From contig DOZK01000031.1 in NCBI GenBank assembly GCA_003518045.1, positions 1-10,387 of the forward strand: a stretch of DNA of 10,387 nt. Reading direction: 5' to 3'. The stretch's first letter is position 1. Each line of letters starts with the position of its first letter. The translations under genes were made by a program, and so were the position numbers. This DNA is from Candidatus Nomurabacteria bacterium (lineage in GTDB: Bacteria; Patescibacteriota; Minisyncoccia; Phycocordibacterales; UBA5272). The notes under the pieces are model-generated. The model searched no databases and was not told the DNA's origin. It was given only the letters and a program-made list of their open reading frames with translations. Shown piece by piece: positions 5,548-10,387 of the stretch.

Positions 5548-5634
5548 ACCCAGCCACACCATACTTATATAGTTATTATTTCCTGCTATTGTATTTTTAT
5601 TTTTATATAGTTTCATATTTTTGTGTGGCTGGGT
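5548..5634. repeat. 87-bp inverted-repeat element between rplC and rplD
   Basis: Perfect 12-bp inverted arms (ACCCAGCCACAC at 5548-5559, GTGTGGCTGGGT at 5623-5634) enclose 63 bp of AT-rich DNA. The 10-mer TTATATAGTT occurs directly at 5565 and 5603 inside it. The arms are much more GC-rich than their surroundings. I see no target-site duplication. It could be a long-range RNA stem in the rplC-rplD transcript or a tiny MITE-like element. Confidence 0.7.
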
Positions 5635-5660
5635 AAAGAAAATTATAGTCATTTCATTCC

Positions 5661-6266
5661 TTAATTTTGCTTTATCTCAACTAAAGTACCTCTTCTTCCT
5701 GGTACAGCACCCTTAACAAGAAGTAGACCATTTTCTACATCAACGTCTAGAATAACTACACTTTTCTGAGTAACACGATCACTACCCATTCTTCCTGGCA
5801 TACGCTTTCCTTTGTTAACACGCTGTTGACCAGTTGAACCAATAGAACCAATTTCGCGCATTGAGTGCTTCTGACCGTGTTGATGCCAACCTCCATGCAT
5901 ACCGTGTCTTTTCATAACACCTTGAAAACCTTTTCCTTTTGAAACTCCTGAAATTGAAACGATTTCCCCTTTTTGGAAAATATCACAAGCAATAGTTGCT
6001 CCAACTGCTAAATCTCCACCAGGCGTACGGAATTCTTTAAGATTTCTAAAAGTTTCACCTTTCAAATGACCTGATAAAGCTTTTGAAATTCTTTCTTTCT
6101 TTTGAACGCCAGAACCGATTTGTATAGCTTCATAGCCATCAGATTCTTTTGTCTTGATAGCAGTAACAGTCATTGGAGTAGCAGTAAGAACAGTTGCTGG
6201 ATGAACCTTTCCGTCTTCTCCGAAGAACTGTGTCATATGTTGTTTTGTTGCGAGTGTGAATTTCAT
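5661..6266 (-). CDS. rplC: Large subunit ribosomal protein L3 (uL3)
   Basis: L3 is one of the first proteins to bind 23S rRNA, and its long loop approaches the peptidyl transferase centre. The protein starts MKFTLATKQHMTQFFGEDGKVHPATVL. It has the SGVSKGKGFQGVMKRHG segment, the loop GGWHQHGQKHSMREIGSIG, then GKRMPGRMGSDRVT, and ends with the usual LLLVKGAVPGRRGTLVEI; each block is in the family order. The length of 201 is normal. It follows rpsJ after 70 bases containing ACTTT mini-repeats. No Shine-Dalgarno (AAAAACACC before ATG). Confidence 0.97.
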   Translation of the reverse strand: MKFTLATKQHMTQFFGEDGKVHPATVLTATPMTVTAIKTKESDGYEAIQIGSGVQKKERISKALSGHLKGETFRNLKEFRTPGGDLAVGATIACDIFQKGEIVSISGVSKGKGFQGVMKRHGMHGGWHQHGQKHSMREIGSIGSTGQQRVNKGKRMPGRMGSDRVTQKSVVILDVDVENGLLLVKGAVPGRRGTLVEIKQN

Positions 6267-6298
6267 GGTGTTTTTCTGATGTCTTGTATCCGGTATTT

Positions 6299-6335
6299 AC
6301 TTTCTACTTTAAGGACTTTATAGACTTTCAACTTA
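6299..6335. repeat. ACTTT mini-repeats after rpsJ
   Basis: On the plus strand ACTTT occurs at 6299, 6306, 6315 and 6324, and ACTTA at 6331, so the spacings are 7, 9, 9 and 7. It looks like a less regular member of the heptad arrays found at other junctions. It ends right at the rpsJ stop codon. Confidence 0.6.
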
Positions 6336-6336
6336 T

Positions 6337-6729
6337 TTAGGCCATCTTTACATCTATATCAACCCCTGAAGGAAGAGATAAGTTAGTTAAAGCTTCAATT
6401 AACTTTGGTTGTGGGTTAACGATATCAATTAAACGCTTATGAACACGCATTTCAAACTGCTCACGTGCATTTTTATAAATGAATGTTGAGCGGTTAACTG
6501 TATATTTCTTGATTTCTGTAGGAAGAGGAATTGGTCCAAGAATTGTAGCTTCAAAACGGCGAGCCGTATCGATGATTTGTTTTACTGAAGCATCAAGCAC
6601 TTTACTTTCATATGCTCGCACACGAATACGAAGCTTTTGTATCTCTACTGCTTTCGCTGGCTTTACGGCTTTCGGTGCTTTTGTAACTTTTTTAGTTACT
6701 GCTTTAGTTGTTGTTGCTGTTGCTGTCAT
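6337..6729 (-). CDS. rpsJ: Small subunit ribosomal protein S10 (uS10) with N-terminal extension
   Basis: S10 is a 30S head protein and, as NusE, a partner of NusB and NusG in antitermination and transcription-translation coupling. The S10 core starts at about residue 32 (KLRIRVRAYESKVLDASV) and contains GPIPLPTEIKKYTVNRS, followed by REQFEMRVHKRLIDIVNP and ending LPSGVDIDVKMA. About 28-30 extra residues precede it (Thr, Ala, Lys and Pro rich, beginning MTATATTTKAV). The total length is 130 against about 102-105 usually. No internal ATG lies at the core boundary, so the extension appears genuine, though an alternative non-ATG start cannot be excluded. Confidence 0.96.
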   Translation of the reverse strand: MTATATTTKAVTKKVTKAPKAVKPAKAVEIQKLRIRVRAYESKVLDASVKQIIDTARRFEATILGPIPLPTEIKKYTVNRSTFIYKNAREQFEMRVHKRLIDIVNPQPKLIEALTNLSLPSGVDIDVKMA

Positions 6730-6767
6730 GCTTGTAAGGTTTAGGGTCTATCTTTTTCGAGATAAAA

Positions 6768-7961
6768 TTATGCGATGATTTTTGTTACGACTCCAGCTCC
6801 AACTGTCTTACCTCCTTCACGGATAGCAAAACGTCCTTGTTCCTCAAGAGCAATAGGAGCTAAAAGCTTAACTGTGAACTTGATAGTATCTCCTGGCATA
6901 ACCATTTCTGTTCCTGCTGGAAGAGTAACTTCACCTGTAACGTCAGTTGTACGTACGTAGAACTGTGGCTTATAACCATTTAAGAATGGAGTATGTCTTC
7001 CTCCTTCTTCTTTCTTTAGAATGTAAACTTCACATTCGAAGTCTGTATGTGGATGTACTGAGCCTGGCTTTGCTAGAACTTGTCCACGCATAATATCTTC
7101 TTTCTTTACACCACGAATAAGAATACCTGCATTATCTCCAGCTACTCCTTCATTAAGTGATTTGTTGAACATTTCGATACCAGTTACTGTTGTTTTAACA
7201 GTATCTTTTAGACCAACGATTTCAATTTCTTCGTTAATCTTAACAACTCCACGTTCAATACGTCCTGTTACTACAGTTCCACGTCCTTCAATAGTGAAGA
7301 TGTCTTCAACTGGCATAAGGAATGGCTTTGTAATATCACGTTCTGGAATTGGAATCCAAGTATCAAGTGCAGTCATAAGTTCAACAATCTTCTGTGCCCA
7401 TGGATCATTGATGTCTGTTGCTTCTGCGGCCTTTAGACCTGAACCACGAATAATAGGTGTATTTACACCATCAAAACCTTGCTTTGTAAGGAGTTCACGA
7501 ACTTCTTCTTCAACAAGTTCAATCATTTCTGGATCATCAACCATATCACATTTGTTTAGGAAAACAACGATTTTTGGCACACCAACTTGCTTAGCTAGAA
7601 GGATGTGTTCACGTGTTTGTGGCATAGGACCATCAGTTGCAGCAACTACAAGAATAGCGCCGTCCATTTGAGCCGCACCAGTAATCATGTTCTTAATATA
7701 GTCAGCGTGACCTGGGGCGTCGATGTGAGCATAGTGACGATTGGCTGTCCAGTACTCTGAGTGAGAAAGAGAAATTGTAATACCACGAGCTTTTTCCTCT
7801 GGTGCCTTGTCAATTTCATCAACTCCTTTAATCTTAATAGTTTTATCCATTAAGTGAAGCACATTTAAAATACCTGCTGTAAGAGTAGTCTTTCCGTGGT
7901 CAACGTGACCAATTGTTCCTACGTTTACGTGTGGTTTTGAGCGATCAAAAATTTCTGCCAT
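6768..7961 (-). CDS. tuf: Translation elongation factor Tu
   Basis: EF-Tu is the GTPase that brings aminoacyl-tRNA to the ribosomal A site. The G motifs are clear: GHVDHGKT (18-25), RGITIS with Thr62, DAPGH (81-85) with the catalytic His85, and NKCD (136-139). The G5 motif reads SGL (174-176) where SAL is usual. Domains 2 and 3 follow, with GRGTVVTGRIERG, GVAGDNAGILIRG, HTPFLNGYKPQFY and a conserved end. The length is 397. The frame opens 9 codons earlier at 7988, but I choose the ATG at 7961 because MAEIFDRSKPHV aligns with the family start. It is the first gene of the S10 operon, 31 bases before rpsJ. No Shine-Dalgarno is visible. Confidence 0.98.
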   Translation of the reverse strand: MAEIFDRSKPHVNVGTIGHVDHGKTTLTAGILNVLHLMDKTIKIKGVDEIDKAPEEKARGITISLSHSEYWTANRHYAHIDAPGHADYIKNMITGAAQMDGAILVVAATDGPMPQTREHILLAKQVGVPKIVVFLNKCDMVDDPEMIELVEEEVRELLTKQGFDGVNTPIIRGSGLKAAEATDINDPWAQKIVELMTALDTWIPIPERDITKPFLMPVEDIFTIEGRGTVVTGRIERGVVKINEEIEIVGLKDTVKTTVTGIEMFNKSLNEGVAGDNAGILIRGVKKEDIMRGQVLAKPGSVHPHTDFECEVYILKKEEGGRHTPFLNGYKPQFYVRTTDVTGEVTLPAGTEMVMPGDTIKFTVKLLAPIALEEQGRFAIREGGKTVGAGVVTKIIA

Positions 7962-8016
7962 ATGTTTTTGTTGGGTCTTGTCCCCCACCTATTAGTGAGA
8001 GATATTGGACTATTAG

Positions 8017-8022
8017 ATTATA
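8017..8022 (-). promoter_or_regulatory. Candidate -10 box of the tuf-S10 operon
   Basis: On the minus strand this is a perfect TATAAT after a T-run. I find no good -35 at 16-18 bp and no TG extension. The implied 5' leader would be about 50 nt. Unlike the three leaderless promoters elsewhere in the window, this one leaves a leader before tuf. Confidence 0.4.
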
Positions 8023-8063
8023 TAAAAAAACTAGAAACTAATAATAATTGTACACTGCCAACC

Positions 8064-8096
8064 ACTTAGCTAAGAGAATTAAGGAAAATGCTAAGT
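8064..8096. repeat. Inverted repeat upstream of tuf with an inner 10-bp palindrome
   Basis: ACTTAGC (8064-8070) and GCTAAGT (8090-8096) form 7-bp inverted arms around 19 bases. CTTAGCTAAG (8065-8074) is by itself a perfect 10-bp palindrome. The rest of 7962-8195 holds no gene, and I see no tRNA in it. It could be an operator or a weak hairpin ending the upstream unit. Confidence 0.45.
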
Positions 8097-8195
8097 AAGT
8101 CATGCAATACTATCATGAAATGGGGAAGGATGCAAGGGGAAAGTAGTTGAGTTCAACAACTAATCGCAACAGCTAATATTCAATTTTCTAAATAA

Positions 8196-8522
8196 TCAAT
8201 ATTCAAACAATACTTCCTCGAAATTCTTTATTTTATTATTTTTATCTATTTCTATCCCCTCTTGTTTATAAAGTTTTAAACGTTTGGCACGATACTCATC
8301 ACTTATCCAAATTTTTCCATCAGCATACACAATACGATGAAAGGGTATATTTTTATCCCCTTTTTCGTATGCTTTACCTAATATTGCTGTAATTGACTGC
8401 GATGCCATAGGCCCTGCGCCACATGCTCGAGCAATTCTGCCATATGTTGTAACCCGCCCACTTGGGATTGCAAAAACTGCTTCTAACACTCTATCACTAA
8501 ATGTTTTTATGGATTTTTTCAT
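8196..8522 (-). CDS. Alkyltransferase-like protein (MGMT family, active-site Cys replaced by Phe)
   Basis: This is a 108-residue protein with the DNA-binding domain of O6-alkylguanine-DNA alkyltransferases. VLEAVFAIPSGRVTTYGRIA covers residues 12-31, with Tyr27 in the position of the nucleotide-flipping Tyr. The active-site motif, normally PCHRV, is PFHRI at 60-63, so the alkyl-acceptor Cys is missing. Known alkyltransferase-like proteins have PWHR at this place; they bind O6-alkylguanine without repairing it and flag it for nucleotide excision repair. By my alignment the Arg-finger position is Gln42. It follows the RelE-like toxin gene after 14 bases and probably shares its transcript. A TATATT lies 7 nt before the ATG (8535-8530) and might also give a separate start. 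Confidence 0.85.
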   Translation of the reverse strand: MKKSIKTFSDRVLEAVFAIPSGRVTTYGRIARACGAGPMASQSITAILGKAYEKGDKNIPFHRIVYADGKIWISDEYRAKRLKLYKQEGIEIDKNNKIKNFEEVLFEY

Positions 8523-8536
8523 ACAATAAAATATAT

Positions 8537-8791
8537 CTATTTATACACCCCTTGTCTATGTGCCACATCCACCACAAGCACAACTAGCTCTTTTTTGATT
8601 ACTGTATAAATAATCCTATACGGCCAAGCGCGAATAGAATATAAATCTTTAAATTCACCTGCCAACTTTTTACCAGAAAATGGCTTTGTTTTAATGGTTT
8701 CTAAAATAATAGACACTTTATACTTGTCTTTACTTGATAACTTACTAATACTTTTTACTGCAGTATTTTTAAAAAATAAAGAATAAACCAT
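8537..8791 (-). CDS. RelE/ParE-family toxin of a type II toxin-antitoxin pair
   Basis: This is an 84-residue protein with the compact RelE/ParE fold pattern. An N-terminal strand (YSLFFKNTAVKSI) and two helices are followed by KKLAGEFKDLYSIRAWPYRIIYTV and VVLVVDVAHRQGVYK. The second half is the typical GxxxLYxxRxxxYRIIYxI...VxVVxVxHRxxVY form. Arg54, Arg59, Arg79 and Tyr83 occupy places where RelE-type mRNA interferases keep functional residues, so a ribosome-dependent RNase is likelier than a gyrase poison, but this cannot be settled from sequence. It starts 1 base after the antitoxin stop (TAA-T-ATG), implying coupled translation. No Shine-Dalgarno. Confidence 0.85.
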   Translation of the reverse strand: MVYSLFFKNTAVKSISKLSSKDKYKVSIILETIKTKPFSGKKLAGEFKDLYSIRAWPYRIIYTVIKKELVVLVVDVAHRQGVYK

Positions 8792-8792
8792 A

Positions 8793-9131
8793 TTATTTTT
8801 TATGAGAAACTTTTTTCTTTATCACTTTTTTAACAACGGCCTTAGTTTTTATTAAACCTGGAAAAACATCATCAAATTTTGCCCACTTTTTATAGGTTTT
8901 ATTAGCAATGGCTTTTTGTGTTTCTTTTAATTCTTTTCTAAGACTTGGAAAATCCGACATGACCTCAAGAGTCTCTGCCCAACTTTCAAAATTTTCTGCG
9001 GACATCATCACGACTTTTGGTTTTCCTTTTTCAGTAAAGGAAAAAACAGTGTGCGGGGATTGGACTTCTTCTGCAATCTCAAAAAGCCTTACTCGTGCTT
9101 CTGATATAGAAATTGTTGTTTTAGTATTCAT
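8793..9131 (-). CDS. Phd/YefM-family antitoxin
   Basis: This is a 112-residue antitoxin. The N-terminal Phd/YefM domain is clear: TTISISEARVRLFEIAEEVQ at about residues 5-24, then VFSFTEKGKPKVVMMSAENFESW, with the family's (T/E)xxGKPxxVxxS core. A helical toxin-binding segment follows, and the end is a Lys-rich tail (VVKKVIKKKVSHKK) that is longer than usual. It precedes its toxin by 1 base. Its promoter contains two TGTACA palindromes, the core motif that E. coli YefM binds, which supports autoregulation by the antitoxin and the toxin-antitoxin complex. An extended -10 ends 6 nt before the ATG at 9131, so the transcript is probably leaderless. Confidence 0.87.
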   Translation of the reverse strand: MNTKTTISISEARVRLFEIAEEVQSPHTVFSFTEKGKPKVVMMSAENFESWAETLEVMSDFPSLRKELKETQKAIANKTYKKWAKFDDVFPGLIKTKAVVKKVIKKKVSHKK

Positions 9132-9137
9132 ATATAT

Positions 9138-9166
9138 AATATATCACATGTACATAAAAATGTACA
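9138..9166 (-). promoter_or_regulatory. Antitoxin promoter, extended -10, probably leaderless
   Basis: On the minus strand, TGATATATT (9146-9138) is an extended -10. TGTACA (9166-9161), 17 bases upstream, matches 4/6 of the -35 consensus. The predicted transcription start is 9131, the A of the antitoxin ATG. The -35 coincides with one operator palindrome. Confidence 0.6.
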
Positions 9167-9167
9167 T
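9148..9167. promoter_or_regulatory. Twin TGTACA operator for the Phd/YefM antitoxin
   Basis: Two perfect 8-bp palindromes ATGTACAT (9148-9155 and 9160-9167) are separated by AAAA, with centres 12 bp apart. They overlap the -35 and the spacer of the antitoxin promoter. The E. coli yefM-yoeB operator, as I recall it, also has paired palindromes with TGTACA cores 12 bp apart. Confidence 0.75.
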
Positions 9168-9183
9168 CTATTTTTTATAAAAA

Positions 9184-10326
9184 CTAATATGCCGTTACTG
9201 TTGTAAGCATGGCGGGTGAAGAAAAAGTTGTATTTTTACGACTTATATAATCCATAATTGTAATCTTAAAAGATGTAATTATTCTTCCTGAAGAAAATCC
9301 ATTTAGATCGCCATATAAACTCATTACTTGAGATTGGAATTCTGGTATTGTATTTAAAGAAGAAATGAAAGTTAGACCTGTCGCGTCATCTTTAATTCTA
9401 GTTGCTTTTATGTCCCCTCCTGGAAAGCCTTCGGTTAACATTGTTGGAGTTATTGAAATTAATTGAACTGGTAACCCTACAGCAAAGGAAAGTCTCCCAA
9501 AAAATGCCCCCGTAATTTTCGATGCGATGGCCTGATTAGCAGTTCCAGTTACAACTGATGAAGTAAATCCATTTACTGTTGTATATACAGTATTGCTTTC
9601 TAAGTAATTACTTACTACAGATACGTCGTAAGCGCCTATTGAAATCATTTCATTGCAATCTGCTCCGCAAGGAAGAGTTTTTGCTGTAAAATCTCTTGGG
9701 AGAATTAAATCAGTGCCATTTAAAGATTTAACATCTCCTATAAAATATTTCTTTGGACTGTTTTTTGATTTGAAGTAAATACTATTTGGTGATGTCGTTG
9801 AAAAATCTGTTCCGTATAAATATGCGTCCCAATCTCTACTGCCTCCCGCAAAAAATGTAACACTACTTAATCTTGAAAGACTTGGGGTTTTGTAAATAAC
9901 ACTATTTGTTTTAGTGATAACATTTGTAGTTGTAGAAATTGGTGTGGGGGTAGGAGTAGGCGTAGAAGTGGTCGTGACGACACTTGATTGACTAACTGGT
10001 GGAGTGATGACTTGATTTACTATTGGTGCATATTTTATATTACATGTTTCTTTTTTTATTGAGGCTCTTGTTAAGACTCCTACGGTACCAGTTTGGAAAA
10101 TATTATTACTTTTTTGATAAGCTTTTACTGCTGAAAAAGTTCCATTACCAAAATAACCATTTGGTGTTGCCTTTAATAAACCTTTTTCTGCAAGGAAATT
10201 TTGTAATGAAAGTATGGAAGGAGATTCTTCCCATCTATTTAAATTTTTTGGAAGATCAACACAACCTCTTGCATATGCAAACTGCAAACTCAAAATAGTA
10301 AGTGAGATGATAAGTATTTTTTTCAT
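9184..10326 (-). CDS. Exported peptidoglycan-binding protein with an IPT/TIG-like region
   Basis: The frame opens at 10359, but I choose the ATG at 10326 because it begins a good signal peptide (MKKILIISLTILSLQFAYA, cleavage after Ala19) and lies 6 nt from an extended -10. This gives 380 residues. Residues 35-95 look like a PG_binding_1 domain: SILSLQNFLAEKGLL, NGYFGNGTFSAVKAYQ, then GTVGVLTRASI. Cys22 and Cys95 flank it and could form a disulfide. A Thr/Pro linker follows (about 108-145, with TPTPTPTP). About residues 155-265 resemble an IPT/TIG fold (AYLYGTDFSTTSPNSIYF, ISIGAYDVSVVSNY). The last 110 residues are not recognised. It is likely a cell-envelope protein; the function is unknown. 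Confidence 0.8.
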   Translation of the reverse strand: MKKILIISLTILSLQFAYARGCVDLPKNLNRWEESPSILSLQNFLAEKGLLKATPNGYFGNGTFSAVKAYQKSNNIFQTGTVGVLTRASIKKETCNIKYAPIVNQVITPPVSQSSVVTTTSTPTPTPTPISTTTNVITKTNSVIYKTPSLSRLSSVTFFAGGSRDWDAYLYGTDFSTTSPNSIYFKSKNSPKKYFIGDVKSLNGTDLILPRDFTAKTLPCGADCNEMISIGAYDVSVVSNYLESNTVYTTVNGFTSSVVTGTANQAIASKITGAFFGRLSFAVGLPVQLISITPTMLTEGFPGGDIKATRIKDDATGLTFISSLNTIPEFQSQVMSLYGDLNGFSSGRIITSFKITIMDYISRKNTTFSSPAMLTTVTAY

Positions 10327-10332
10327 AATAAA

Positions 10333-10341
10333 AGTATAGCA
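10333..10341 (-). promoter_or_regulatory. Extended -10 of the exported-protein gene, probably leaderless
   Basis: On the minus strand, TGCTATACT is an extended -10. Its hexamer ends exactly 6 nt before the ATG at 10326, so the predicted start is the A of the ATG. No convincing -35 is seen; TTGTCT lies at a 15-bp spacing. Confidence 0.55.
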
Positions 10342-10346
10342 GGGAT

Positions 10347-10367
10347 AGACATTAGACAACAGACAGC
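10347..10367. repeat. Short heptad array upstream of the exported-protein gene
   Basis: On the plus strand, AGAC occurs at 10347, 10354 and 10361, exactly 7 bp apart, with three other bases between each. It overlaps the place where a -35 would lie. It may mark the 3' end of a gene outside the window. Confidence 0.6.
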
Positions 10368-10387
10368 CACATTCAATTTCTAAGTGC

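Noticed and set aside
5191..5549. Minus-strand frames overlapping rplD in other phases.
   Set aside because: rplD is unambiguous in its own frame; the others are shadow translations.
5548..5634. Insertion sequence remnant with transposase.
   Set aside because: No coding sequence and no target-site duplication are present; only an inverted-repeat element can be claimed.
7162..7671. A 169-codon plus-strand frame opposite tuf.
   Set aside because: It is Ser/Thr/Ile-rich antisense of highly conserved EF-Tu with no recognisable motif.
7962..7988. The longer EF-Tu start at 7988 adding nine residues.
   Set aside because: MAEIFDRSKPHV at 7961 aligns with the conserved EF-Tu N-terminus and the additional residues do not resemble the family.
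8144..8162. Hairpin TAGTTG/CAACTA as terminator after the alkyltransferase-like gene.
   Set aside because: The stem is only 6 bp and no T-run follows on the minus strand, so I do not call it a terminator.
7962..8195. A tRNA gene upstream of tuf, as in some bacteria.
   Set aside because: I could not find a T-loop GTTCGAATC-like segment or a cloverleaf with paired ends on either strand.
8175..8206. Direct repeat AATATTCAA at 8175 and 8198.
   Set aside because: Nine AT-rich bases repeated once in an AT-rich region is within what chance would give.
9930..9975. Hexanucleotide-like GTAGGN repeat on the plus strand.
   Set aside because: It is simply the coding sequence of the Thr-Pro linker of the exported protein.

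Overview
The window is AT-rich and uses the standard stop codons; TGA ends at least one gene. Every gene lies on the minus strand. The gene content and the sequence flavour of the ribosomal proteins point to a Candidate Phyla Radiation bacterium of the Parcubacteria (Patescibacteria) type. Examples are S3 starting MTHVVHPY, L2 with NPVDHPYGGGEG and Lys-rich tails on several proteins. A palindromic insert encoding LPTGKAG in S3 and the lack of L29 between L16 and S17 fit the same picture. This assignment is by recognition, not by a database search.

Layout in the direction of transcription (high to low coordinates). (1) 10326-9184: an exported protein with a peptidoglycan-binding domain, a Thr/Pro linker and an IPT/TIG-like region. 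(2) 9131-8196: a Phd/YefM antitoxin, a RelE/ParE toxin and an alkyltransferase-like DNA repair protein whose active-site Cys is Phe. The antitoxin promoter carries two TGTACA palindromes 12 bp apart. (3) 7961-689: tuf followed by the S10 operon (rpsJ, rplC, rplD, rplW, rplB, rpsS, rplV, rpsC, rplP, rpsQ, rplN, rplX). This unit makes EF-Tu and proteins of both ribosomal subunits, and it ends at a strong hairpin right after rplX. (4) 590-122: a hicB-hicA toxin-antitoxin pair that lies between two nearly identical (34/35) copies of that hairpin. The rest of the spc operon (L5, S14, S8 and so on) is not in the window.

Three signals cut across the annotation. First, three transcription units (hicBA, the antitoxin operon, the exported protein) each have an extended -10 box ending exactly 6 nt before an ATG. 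The predicted transcript therefore starts at the A of the start codon (leaderless). Second, no gene in the window has a Shine-Dalgarno sequence. Third, several gene junctions carry short arrays of exact 7-bp period, each array with its own 4-5 bp constant core plus variable bases. These often begin at or over the stop codon of the preceding gene. I consider the heptad arrays and the leaderless promoter geometry the most interesting observations.

No stretch of more than 300 bases lacks a gene. The largest gaps are 7962-8195 (tuf leader), 5507-5660 (an inverted-repeat element between L3 and L4) and 1-121 (a hairpin plus 86 bases in which I see nothing clear).
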